Shown piece by piece: positions 1-6,056 of a stretch of 6,583 nt of DNA. The position numbers and the translations under genes are program-made. The DNA is taken from contig JAJRVC010000199.1 in the NCBI GenBank assembly GCA_024277475.1, positions 1 through 6,583 on the forward strand, in the 5' to 3' direction. The notes beneath the pieces were generated by a model. That model was not told the origin of the DNA and did no database searches. It saw nothing but the letters and a program-made list of their open reading frames with translations. Position 1 is the stretch's first letter. Each line of letters starts with the position of its first letter. The stretch comes from Deltaproteobacteria bacterium. Lineage in GTDB: Bacteria; Desulfobacterota; Desulfobacteria; Desulfobacterales; JAFDCJ01.

Positions 1-384
1 GATTATCAAAATAGGCTTAAGGAATATTCGGAATTTCTAAACGTGAACACCATCTTTGTCGACGATATCATCGATGAACAAAGAGGGTCTACTGAAGATG
101 GCAGGAAGATTTACACGTTATCAGATATTTTTCCTTATTGCGACCTGGTCACCTATCCTTCCACCTTTGAGGGGTTCGGCAATGCCTTTATGGAAGCGGT
201 CTATTTTCACAAACCGATCGTGGTGAACAGATATTCGATATACACCAAAGATATTAAGCCCAGAGGTTTTCGGGCCGTTGAACTCGATGGATACGTAACG
301 GCCGCAGCGGTTAAGGAAACCAAAGAAATTTTAGAAAATCCCAATTTATGTGAAGAAATAGTTAATCACAACTATGAGAATTGA
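1..384 (+). CDS. GT-B glycosyltransferase, C-terminal part, 5' end outside window, truncated 3' end
   Basis: The frame is open from base 1 to the TGA at 382-384, so the gene begins upstream of the window. It encodes the C-terminal Rossmann domain of a retaining GT-B (GT4-like) glycosyltransferase, which transfers a sugar from a nucleotide-sugar donor in the cytoplasm. The diagnostic part is the E-x7-E donor-site motif EGFGNAFME at 169-195, preceded by YPSTF and followed by KPIVVNRYSIY. That last segment recalls glucosylglycerate/mannosylglucosylglycerate-type synthases, but only as an impression, so acceptor and donor are left open. The protein ends right after NHNYEN, whereas relatives normally continue from a similar NYE segment into a terminal helix. 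The loss of that helix coincides with the start of lactate permease sequence, so the gene looks cut by a deletion or rearrangement. It may be non-functional. Family confidence is high, specificity low. Confidence 0.75.
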   Translation, partial: DYQNRLKEYSEFLNVNTIFVDDIIDEQRGSTEDGRKIYTLSDIFPYCDLVTYPSTFEGFGNAFMEAVYFHKPIVVNRYSIYTKDIKPRGFRAVELDGYVTAAAVKETKEILENPNLCEEIVNHNYEN

Positions 385-790
385 ACATTCCGGTGCCATG
401 GATGTTATCCGGGCCTGGCTCACTGAAATCAGTGATAATCGGGTGGCCCAGTTGATGATCATTGGTTGGGCATTTGCTTTTCTAATTGAAGGTGCCAGCG
501 GGTTTGGGACCCCCGCGGCTTTAGCCGCACCGCTTCTGGTAGGCTTGGGGTTTAAGCCGCTTAAGGTCGCCATCTTTTGTCTGATGACAAACACGGTGCC
601 GGTATCTTTCGGCGCGGTGGGAACACCGACGTGGTTCGGTTTAGGAGCACTGCAGCTGGAAAATAGCCAGCTATTGAAAATCAGTTTTGACTCCGCTTTC
701 ATGCATGCGTGCGCAGCCTTGATAATCGTATGGAAATTCTTGATCTCAGCAGGTAGCAATGCTGATTCTAAAGGATTAGGATTAAACTAA
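385..790 (+). pseudogene. L-lactate permease (LctP/LldP family), internal fragment
   Basis: An open frame ending in TAA at 788-790 encodes a piece of the LctP lactate permease family, inner-membrane proton-coupled importers of lactate and glycolate of roughly 500-600 residues. Visible family hallmarks are HSGAMDVIRAWL near 391-420, the glycine-rich EGASGFGTPAALAAPLLVGL at about 487-546, and NTVPVSFGAVGTP at about 589-630. Similarity is convincing up to FMHA near 700-711 and then fades into about 25 unrelated-looking codons. Both the N-terminal roughly 80-100 residues and the C-terminal three quarters of a normal permease are missing. The frame has an ATG at 374 inside the upstream glycosyltransferase gene, but no Shine-Dalgarno sequence precedes it, so I do not regard it as a real start. 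A partial transporter of this size cannot work; this is a gene relic joined directly to the glycosyltransferase remnant. Confidence 0.8.
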
Positions 791-826
791 ATAGTGGAAA
801 AGCTAAGAAAGAATTGCGTGGTATCC

Positions 827-886
827 GGCAAGAATTGTAGATTCAGGTTTAGGCTGGTGTTTCGCTAAGCTTTGGATTTTCTTGCC
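827..886. repeat. Spaced 8-base inverted repeat upstream of the Mo operon
   Basis: GGCAAGAA at 827-834 is exactly complementary to TTCTTGCC at 879-886, with 44 bases between the arms. It lies in the gene-free stretch between the permease relic and the molybdoenzyme operon. The arms are short, so this could be chance; it could also be a trace of a small element or a long-loop RNA structure. No other gene or RNA is apparent between 791 and 1038. Confidence 0.25.
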
Positions 887-965
887 TTAACCGTTTCGTA
901 TGGGGTGTGATATCCAGTCACCTAATTAATCCGCCGGACCTAGAGCCATAAAACAATTTTCAGTT

Positions 966-997
966 TTGAAAGAACTATTTATCACGCTGAATATGCT
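966..997 (+). promoter_or_regulatory. Weak sigma70-like promoter candidate for the Mo operon
   Basis: TTGAAA at 966-971 resembles a -35 box. Downstream, the AT-rich GAATATGCT at 989-997 offers GAATAT (17-base spacing, poor match) or TATGCT (20-base spacing, better match). Neither pair is good, but this is the most promoter-like stretch in the 250 bases before the operon, and it would give a 5' leader of about 35-45 bases. No FNR box and no sigma54 -24/-12 pair was recognised. Confidence 0.25.
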
Positions 998-1027
998 ATT
1001 TTTCAGGGCGGAGTAATTACAACAGCT

Positions 1028-1033
1028 GAGAGG
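1028..1033 (+). promoter_or_regulatory. Ribosome binding site of the molybdoenzyme catalytic subunit
   Basis: GAGAGG lies five bases before the ATG at 1039 and supports that start, which also places a complete Tat signal at the N-terminus. Confidence 0.65.
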
Positions 1034-1038
1034 TATTC

Positions 1039-3564
1039 ATGAATAAAAAGGAAAAGGGAATTACACGGCGATCCTTCCTGAAGGCCGCCTCTGCCATCGG
1101 GATTTCAGCAGTTTCAACAACATCCGTCCCTGAGGCCCAGGCCGCACCGCTCAGGGTTCCCGGCGCCGAGTATGGGCGGGAGAAAAAAGTTCCGGTGCTG
1201 TGCCAGATGTGCGCTCAGTTCTGTCCGGCCAACGCCACCGTCAAAGACGGCAAGCTCATTCGGCTGGAAGCCAGCCCGGTCCACGAATACAAGGGAATCT
1301 GCGGCCGCTCGCGCGCGGCGCCCGGTGCCCTGTACAGCGATGATCGCATCACCACACCGCTGATCCGTACGGGCGAACGCGGCGAGGGTAAGTTTCGCAA
1401 GGCATCCTGGCAAGAGGCCCTGGACCTTGTAGGCCGGAAATTAAAAAAACTCCGCGACGACGGCGAACCTGAAAAGGCTGTTTTTTTCTCTCGCTTTTCA
1501 TCGGCCCTGATCTGGGACGTTAAATTTTTCGAGCTTTTCGGCACGCCCAACATTGTGGGCTACGCCGACACCTGCTTCAACGTGGTATCGCGCAGCTCGC
1601 AGGCCATTCTGAGCTTTGGCGGCCCCGGCGCGCATTCCAGTGATTGGGAAAACGCGGATTACGGACTTGTCGTGGGCAAAAACCTCGGCGGGGCCATTAT
1701 CCCCCACGGCTGGGGGGCCCAGCTCGGCAAGGGGCTCAGACGCGGCCTGCCTTTGACCATAGTGGACCCGAGGCGCCCCAATGAAATGGCCCAGTCCTAT
1801 GCGCAATGGCTGCCCATCCGCCCGGGAACGGATGTGTCCTTTCTTATGGGCGTGCTGCACTTCGTGTTCAGCAAGGGTTACGTCAACATGGAATTTCAGA
1901 AACAGACCAACCTGGATGCGCTCATCGACCCGCAAACCCTGCTACCCGTAAAGTTAGACCGGCAATCCACGCCTAATGACTACCTGGTTTTCGACACGGC
2001 GACCCAGTCATTTGTCATGTCCCGCGAAACAAAGATCCCGGCCTATGAAGGCCGGTTCGAATACGAAGGCAGCGTGGTCCACCCGGCCATGGAGCTGCTC
2101 AAAAAGAGCGCCCTGGACCTGGACCTCGAAGAGCTGTCCGCAACATGCAGCATCCCGGTGGCCAAGATGGAAGGGGTGGCCGACAAACTGCACAAGGCTG
2201 CACCCAAGGCCTTTGTGGAAATCGGCTACCGCTTCACCCGGCACACCACGGATTTTCGCGCCCAGATCTGCGTGCACATGCTCAACATGTTGCTCGGCCT
2301 GTATGGCTCCGAAGGGGGTATCCTCTGGAACCGCAATTCGGGGCTTGGCGGTCTACCCGTGGAATTCCCCAGTCCGGATAATAGCAAGCGCATCCTGCAA
2401 TGGCAGATCGACAACGAGGCCGACCGCTGGTGCGCGGACCCGGTGGAAGGCCGATCGGGCATCGTCAAGTCCATCCTCGACGGCAAACCCTATAAGCCCA
2501 AGCTGCTGTTTTTTTGGGGACAGGACCTTGTGGGCGGCACGGCCGGAGGCAAGGACATCACCGACGCCATGCAGAGCGTGGAAACGGTGATCGCCGTATC
2601 TCCGTTCTGGCAGGACAGCATCATGTATGCGGACATCATCCTGCCCGGCTGCACCTTCCTCGAACAGGACCAGCCCCTTTACAGCGGCTACAAATGCCTT
2701 ATCCCCGTAGTCGGCGTCAACCGCAAAGCGGTTGATCCGGTCATGGGCAGCAAAGACGGTTACTGGATTCTTTGCCAGATCGCCAAACGCGTGCTCGGCA
2801 AAGAGGAATACAACCGGTATTTTCTCCAGCTGGAGCAGGAGGGAATGCGCCCCACGTGGGAAAGCCAGTTTGCGGGCATCGGCGGGCTGACGCCTGAGGA
2901 AATGGACGCATTGCCCAAGTCGCTCGACGACCTGCTGGAGCACGGCAGCTGGGGGACATGGCGCATCGTCTCTGAACATAAGCCGCGCAACGCCACCGGC
3001 AAATACGAAGTCTACAGCTTTTGGCTGGCCGAAAAGTACGACATGCTGCGACGTAAATACCCGGATTATCCTGACCGGGAATACGCATCCCCGCTTCTCG
3101 TACAGCTCAAACCCCGTTGGCTGCAACAGAAACAGAAGCTGGCCGAGGATGAATTTGTTCCGGCATCAGGTTTCACACCGCTGTCCTCCTTTACCGGGGC
3201 CCAGGCCAGGGACAATCCGATTCTCGTGTCTTTGCATCGCAAGATGCGCTACGCTAATATCTTCATCAACGAAGCGCGGGCCAAGCACCTCGGACTCACC
3301 GAGGGTGACCTTGCCGATGTCTGGATGGAGGAATTCCCGGATGAAAAGCAGCGGGCGCGGGTATCCCCGAGCAAAACCGTTCATCCGGATGTGCTGTTTC
3401 ACTACCACGGTCTTGGCAAAGGTCTGCAGCGGACCCCTGAAAAGCTGCGCTATGCCAAGCAAATCGGACTGAACCTCAATCACTTCGGCCGGCTGCGGTT
3501 CTCTCCCGGCGTGGCGGGCCACGTTCCACAGGATATTATCCTTAAGATAAGGAAGGTGTCATGA
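1039..3564 (+). CDS. Tat-exported Mo-bisMGD oxidoreductase catalytic subunit, PhsA/PsrA-like
   Basis: This 841-residue protein is the catalytic subunit of a DMSO-reductase-superfamily (complex iron-sulfur molybdoenzyme) complex acting on the periplasmic side of the membrane. Residues 9-15 (TRRSFLK) form a twin-arginine motif, with a likely cleavage site after AQA (33-35). Cys55, Cys58, Cys62 and Cys88 (C-x2-C-x3-C-x25-C) should bind the FS0 4Fe-4S cluster, and Arg90 follows as in Phs/Psr-type enzymes, where formate dehydrogenase and Nap have Lys. Cys179 in ADTCF is the probable molybdenum ligand; no His follows it, unlike the (Sec/Cys)-His of formate dehydrogenases. The C-terminal dinucleotide-binding domain starts around residue 720 and ends in HYHGLGKG and the final beta-strand region. 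A Shine-Dalgarno GAGAGG supports the start. It overlaps the next gene by four bases (ATGA). Thiosulfate or polysulfide reductase is the best guess; arsenate, tetrathionate or another oxyanion cannot be excluded. It is somewhat longer than PhsA (about 760). Confidence 0.88.
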   Translation: MNKKEKGITRRSFLKAASAIGISAVSTTSVPEAQAAPLRVPGAEYGREKKVPVLCQMCAQFCPANATVKDGKLIRLEASPVHEYKGICGRSRAAPGALYSDDRITTPLIRTGERGEGKFRKASWQEALDLVGRKLKKLRDDGEPEKAVFFSRFSSALIWDVKFFELFGTPNIVGYADTCFNVVSRSSQAILSFGGPGAHSSDWENADYGLVVGKNLGGAIIPHGWGAQLGKGLRRGLPLTIVDPRRPNEMAQSYAQWLPIRPGTDVSFLMGVLHFVFSKGYVNMEFQKQTNLDALIDPQTLLPVKLDRQSTPNDYLVFDTATQSFVMSRETKIPAYEGRFEYEGSVVHPAMELLKKSALDLDLEELSATCSIPVAKMEGVADKLHKAAPKAFVEIGYRFTRHTTDFRAQICVHMLNMLLGLYGSEGGILWNRNSGLGGLPVEFPSPDNSKRILQWQIDNEADRWCADPVEGRSGIVKSILDGKPYKPKLLFFWGQDLVGGTAGGKDITDAMQSVETVIAVSPFWQDSIMYADIILPGCTFLEQDQPLYSGYKCLIPVVGVNRKAVDPVMGSKDGYWILCQIAKRVLGKEEYNRYFLQLEQEGMRPTWESQFAGIGGLTPEEMDALPKSLDDLLEHGSWGTWRIVSEHKPRNATGKYEVYSFWLAEKYDMLRRKYPDYPDREYASPLLVQLKPRWLQQKQKLAEDEFVPASGFTPLSSFTGAQARDNPILVSLHRKMRYANIFINEARAKHLGLTEGDLADVWMEEFPDEKQRARVSPSKTVHPDVLFHYHGLGKGLQRTPEKLRYAKQIGLNLNHFGRLRFSPGVAGHVPQDIILKIRKVS

Positions 3565-4385
3565 TGCGATATCTGAACATGTACGACAGTCTGAGCTGCC
3601 TTAATTGTGCGGCCTGCATGAGCGCCTGCTCCATGGAAAACCGCATGCGCATGCAGCGCGATGCGGGCGTGGACATCACCCGCGGGGTCAATGAATTTTC
3701 GTACGCCTCCTACTATCTGCGGCCTGAGCGCATCGAGGTGGGCGAATACCCCGATTCCCGGCTCTTGGTGGGCTTCCACCACTGCCACCACTGTGAAAAC
3801 GCCGCGTGTCTGAACAACTGTCCATCGGCGGCCATTGAACGGCGACCGACAGGGCAGGTGGTCATCAACGCCTCGGCCTGTATCGGCTGCCGCACCTGCC
3901 GGGATGCCTGCCCGTTCGACGTGCCTTTTTACGACCCGCATTCGGGCCAGGCCAAAAAGTGTATTGGCTGCTACGACCGGGTGGAATCCGGCCTGCAGCC
4001 CGCATGTGTCTCGGCCTGCATGACCCAGGCGCTTTTGTCCGGCCCCGAGGACGAAGTTATCGCCGAGGGGGAGCGCCGCATGGCCAAATATACCGAACGT
4101 CTCGGCAGGGATTACATCCTGTACGGCAAGGACAAGATCAACAGCTACGTGGGCCGGCTGGGCTGGGTGACCATCGCTGCCAGGGAAGACACGCAGTATT
4201 ATCTGCTGCCCGAAAATCCGACCAAGACGGGTATGCGTGCCCGCAATGCGGTCAAGGCCGCGGGAGCCGTCGGAGCCGTCGGCGTGCTGGCCGGGGCGGC
4301 CCTGCACGGCCTATATATGCTTGGCGCCCGCAAAGACAAAGTCAAAGCCGCGGAAAAGAAAACCGAGGAGGTGTCCGATGAGTGA
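3561..4385 (+). CDS. Four-cluster 4Fe-4S electron-transfer subunit with C-terminal membrane anchor
   Basis: This 274-residue protein is the electron-relay (beta) subunit linking the molybdenum site to the cytochrome b, of the PhsB/PsrB/FdnH group. Sixteen cysteines form four 4Fe-4S sets: C13/16/19/23, C75/78/83/87, C107/110/113/117 and C134/137/149/153, with typical C-x2-C-x2-C-x3-C-P patterns and a C-x2-C-x11-C-x3-C set. It has no signal peptide, so it is presumably exported together with the Tat-bearing catalytic subunit. Residues about 231-255 are Ala/Gly/Val-rich and hydrophobic, followed by a charged tail, and look like a single membrane helix as in formate dehydrogenase beta subunits; PhsB and PsrB are shorter (about 190) and lack it. 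The start overlaps the upstream stop as ATGATG. GGAAGG at 3551-3556 lies four bases before the first ATG and seven before the second (3564), so initiation at the second, one residue shorter, is equally plausible. Confidence 0.9.
   Translation: MMRYLNMYDSLSCLNCAACMSACSMENRMRMQRDAGVDITRGVNEFSYASYYLRPERIEVGEYPDSRLLVGFHHCHHCENAACLNNCPSAAIERRPTGQVVINASACIGCRTCRDACPFDVPFYDPHSGQAKKCIGCYDRVESGLQPACVSACMTQALLSGPEDEVIAEGERRMAKYTERLGRDYILYGKDKINSYVGRLGWVTIAAREDTQYYLLPENPTKTGMRARNAVKAAGAVGAVGVLAGAALHGLYMLGARKDKVKAAEKKTEEVSDE
4365..4371 (+). promoter_or_regulatory. Ribosome binding site that fixes the cytochrome b start
   Basis: GAGGAGG sits inside the end of the iron-sulfur gene, six bases before the ATG at 4378. 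It argues for that start and against the in-frame upstream ATG at 4237, which would add 47 residues overlapping the conserved iron-sulfur subunit in another frame. Confidence 0.75.
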
Positions 4386-5193
4386 CAACCAGAAAACCAT
4401 TGTCGCATTCACCCAACTGCAGCGTTCGTTCCACAATCATCTGCTCCACTTTATGGTCTTTTTCATCATCACCGGGTTGCCGCTTCTTTCACCGAGCTTC
4501 AGCTTCCTGGGGTCGGTGTTCGCCATACCCTACGATTTTTTGGGGAGCGCGTATACGGAACTGGCCACATCGGGCGTCACCGACAACGAGCGTCTGGCCC
4601 TCGGGCTGCAGGTAGCACGCGTCATCCATCGTGTGATCGCTCTGTTTTTCGTCATAATGGCCATCCCCTTTGTTACGGTCCAACTTATTCATATCCGGAG
4701 CTGGGCTATCTGGCCCGAGGACAGCTGGCGCCCGGCCGCCTTCTTTGACGGCATCAAAGGCCTGTGGGTCAACTATGTCACCTTCGGGCACGCTCGGATC
4801 GGCAAGTTCAACGTCGGCCAGAAGCTTTTTGCCTGGACCATGATTGGGGCCATTACTGCCATCACGGCCAGCGGCTTCGTACTTATGTTCAGAGACCTTT
4901 TCTCACAGGGCATACAGGAGTTGTCCCGTTTTGTGCACGCGGCAAGTTTCGTGACCATCGGCGTGTTCCTCATTGTTCATCTCTATCTGTCCTTGCTGTC
5001 CATGAACCGCCAGTCCCTGTATGCCATGTTCAGGGACGGCAGTTTGCCCGTTGATTACGTCAAGAGCCATCACCCCATCTGGTACGAAAAACTGACCGGG
5101 AAAAATGCACCTGTGTCAACCCAAACAGAAAAAGGTTCATATGCCGCAGTGTGCCGGCATGAAACCCGCCAGAGTACAAGAAACGGTGGCTGA
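4378..5193 (+). CDS. Di-haem cytochrome b membrane subunit, formate dehydrogenase gamma/PhsC-like
   Basis: This 271-residue inner-membrane protein is the gamma subunit that anchors the complex and exchanges electrons with the quinone pool. Four hydrophobic helices lie at about 22-40, 82-104, 150-170 and 185-206, the FdnI/PhsC topology. Candidate haem b ligands are His21 (RSFHNHLLHF, with His19 and His24 as alternatives), His84 (RVIHR), His187 (RFVHA) and His201 (IVHLY). The segment GKFNVGQKLFAW (142-153) before helix three and HHPIWYEKL near the C-terminus are strong family signatures. The last ~30 residues (from about NAPVSTQ) are polar and unlike the family, and may be lineage-specific or altered sequence. 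It overlaps the iron-sulfur gene by eight bases, implying translational coupling in one transcript. An FdnI-like subunit beside a non-formate catalytic subunit is the arrangement of Salmonella phsABC. The fold is clear; the respiratory substrate is not. Confidence 0.88.
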   Translation: MSDNQKTIVAFTQLQRSFHNHLLHFMVFFIITGLPLLSPSFSFLGSVFAIPYDFLGSAYTELATSGVTDNERLALGLQVARVIHRVIALFFVIMAIPFVTVQLIHIRSWAIWPEDSWRPAAFFDGIKGLWVNYVTFGHARIGKFNVGQKLFAWTMIGAITAITASGFVLMFRDLFSQGIQELSRFVHAASFVTIGVFLIVHLYLSLLSMNRQSLYAMFRDGSLPVDYVKSHHPIWYEKLTGKNAPVSTQTEKGSYAAVCRHETRQSTRNGG

Positions 5194-5211
5194 CCGGTCA
5201 ACAACTGTAAC

Positions 5212-5226
5212 GGGAGGATAATAACG
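5212..5226 (+). promoter_or_regulatory. Intact Shine-Dalgarno in front of a lost start codon (ACG)
   Basis: GGGAGG at 5212-5217 is followed, six bases later, by ACG at 5224-5226, exactly where the Dcu-like reading frame should begin (next codons encode WIIELLVV). A single T-to-C change of an ancestral ATG explains this. The GTG overlapping at 5226 is in the wrong frame; the nearest in-frame alternative start is TTG at 5251, inside the first membrane helix. Confidence 0.55.
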
Positions 5227-5322
5227 TGGATTATTGAACTTTTAGTCGTCTTGGGTTTCATCTTTTTGGGTGCCCGCCTGGGAAGTATCGGCATCGGGTT
5301 TGCCGGCGTACTGACAATTACC
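5224..5322 (+). pseudogene. Anaerobic C4-dicarboxylate transporter (Dcu family), N-terminal relic
   Basis: About 30 codons encode the first helix and following glycine-rich loop of a DcuA/DcuB-type transporter, inner-membrane antiporters for fumarate, malate, aspartate and succinate. The telling segment is IFLGARLGSIGIGFAG (about 5263-5310), nearly the same as the family N-terminus. Full-length members have about 430-440 residues, so more than nine tenths is missing. The start codon position holds ACG behind a good Shine-Dalgarno. Similarity stops at about 5311-5322, where aspartase sequence takes over in the same frame. The gene begins 30 bases after the cytochrome b stop. It is a relic, not a working transporter; the family call rests on one short but distinctive segment. 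Confidence 0.65.
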
Positions 5323-5729
5323 CTGGCCGTGGCCTTTGGCTTTGCGCTGCGCCGGGCTCGCAATTTGGTGGAGGCCACCCAGAATGCCGGTTCGTTCGCC
5401 CAGATGTCTGCTACCATGAAACGGGCGGCGGTACAGATATCAAAAATCTGCAATGACTTGCGCTGGTTGTCGTCAGGGCCACGCTGCGGCTTAAACGAGA
5501 TCGACCTGCCGCCCATGCAGCCGGGCTCTTCCATCATGCCCGGCAAGGTCAACCCGGTGATACCCGAGCCGGTCAACCAGGTTTGCTACCAGATCATCGG
5601 CTATGATGCCGTGGTTTCCATGGCAGCTGAGGCCAGGAGCTGGTGCTGTGCATGGCCGAACCCATCATTGCCTATGATTTGCTGCATGGAATGCTGATTC
5701 TTAAAAATGCCTGCATTAATAATTCTTAA
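5323..5729 (+). pseudogene. Aspartate ammonia-lyase, C-terminal relic with frameshift
   Basis: This stretch encodes part of aspartase, the cytoplasmic enzyme converting L-aspartate to fumarate and ammonia. Recognisable parts are NLVEAT near 5362-5379, ISKICNDLRWLSSGPRCGLNEI near 5437-5505, and the superfamily signature GSSIMPGKVNPVIPE near 5524-5568, which carries the catalytic-serine loop. It corresponds to about residues 270-400 of a roughly 470-residue enzyme; the N-terminal lyase domain and most of the helical core are missing. After MAAEA (to 5634) the frame breaks: the original frame ends at TGA 5695-5697, while from about 5634 the next frame reads QELVLCMAEPIIAYDLL and LILKNACINNS up to TAA 5727-5729, clearly the aspartase continuation. 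A net loss of one base (or four) explains this. Even the repaired frame stops before the normal C-terminus. It is fused in frame to the dcu relic. Confidence 0.8.
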
Positions 5730-5751
5730 TTGTAAAAAGACTCAATTAAGA
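5724..5751. repeat. AT-rich perfect 9-base hairpin at the end of the aspartase relic
   Basis: TCTTAATTG (5724-5732) pairs exactly with CAATTAAGA (5743-5751) around a 10-base loop, TAAAAAGACT. It spans the TAA that ends the aspartase continuation frame. The stem has little GC and no T-run after it, so it is a poor intrinsic terminator; it may be the edge of an inserted element. Confidence 0.45.
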
Positions 5752-5756
5752 TAATC

Positions 5757-5852
5757 TCGTAAAAAGTCAAAATATTCGAATTGCGATCTCATAATCTTTT
5801 GGAATCATTGAGTTCGAAATTGCAAAATCGGGTCTCTCCGGACTTTTTACGA
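5757..5852. mobile_element. MITE-like element with perfect 12-base terminal inverted repeats
   Basis: TCGTAAAAAGTC at 5757-5768 and GACTTTTTACGA at 5841-5852 are exact inverted repeats bounding a 96-base AT-rich, non-coding interior. The interior contains two TTCGAA-centred segments (about 5777 and 5813), suggesting further partial pairing. No obvious target-site duplication flanks it. The termini resemble short palindromic repeats that I recall as abundant in Desulfobacteraceae genomes; that is memory, not a search. It is too small to encode a transposase, so movement would need one supplied in trans. Confidence 0.6.
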
Positions 5853-5963
5853 AACCATCACTATTGATGAATGACTAATTATGGATGTCGCTTCGCTCCG
5901 GCATTTAAATATTTAAACACGGATATCCAGAAGGACCAAGTTGAAGGAATGGCAACTATCTTA

Positions 5964-6000
5964 TCCCCCTCCCTCAATCCCTCCCGCCAGGGGGAGGGAG
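5964..6000. repeat. C-run/G-run palindromic repeat
   Basis: TCCCTCCC (5978-5985) pairs exactly with GGGAGGGA (5992-5999) across a 6-base loop, GCCAGG. A further C-rich block (5965-5973) could compete for the same G-rich arm, giving two alternative stems. Repeats of this look are dispersed in many bacterial genomes. There is no T-tract after it, so it is not a convincing terminator. Confidence 0.5.
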
Positions 6001-6056
6001 ACGAATGAGCATTTACTGGGGCTTTGTAGATAACCAGCTATTTAAAAAATCGATAG

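Larger units (their letters stand above)
5730..6056. other. Gene-free, repeat-rich stretch between the aspartase and fumarate reductase relics
   Basis: No supportable coding frame is seen on either strand. The region is much more AT-rich than the molybdoenzyme operon. It holds the hairpin ending at 5751, the 96-base terminal-inverted-repeat element at 5757-5852, a small CATCA-ctat-TGATG hairpin (5856-5869), a 14-base self-complementary AT tract TTTAAATATTTAAA (5904-5917) and the C-run/G-run hairpin at 5964-6000. Nothing is recognised in 6001-6056. Confidence 0.6.

Noticed and set aside
906..922. CRP/FNR-like palindrome TGTGA-N7-TCACC upstream of the operon
   Set aside because: The spacing is one base too long for a CRP site, the second half-site is imperfect, and it does not match an FNR TTGAT-N4-ATCAA box.
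1570..1580. Formate dehydrogenase identity for the catalytic subunit, suggested by the FdnI-like partner
   Set aside because: The molybdenum ligand is Cys179 followed by Phe, not (Sec/Cys)-His, and there is no in-frame TGA. The Arg after the FS0 cluster also fits Phs/Psr-type enzymes better.
2353..3126. Long open frame of 257 codons on the minus strand inside the catalytic subunit gene
   Set aside because: It lies entirely opposite a well-supported molybdoenzyme gene, its product has no recognisable domain, and GC-rich coding sequence commonly leaves open antisense frames.
3480..4307. Long open frame of 275 codons on the minus strand opposite the iron-sulfur subunit
   Set aside because: The plus strand encodes four perfect ferredoxin cysteine sets; the antisense product looks like a composition artefact with no known domain.
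4237..4377. Upstream in-frame ATG start for the cytochrome b, giving 318 residues
   Set aside because: It would overlap the iron-sulfur gene by about 150 bases, the added residues are Arg/Pro-rich shadow sequence, and a strong Shine-Dalgarno precedes the ATG at 4378.
5191..5193. TGA as a selenocysteine codon joining cytochrome b to the downstream frame
   Set aside because: No SECIS-like hairpin is evident just after it, the downstream gene has its own Shine-Dalgarno, and a cytochrome b-transporter-lyase chain makes no functional sense.
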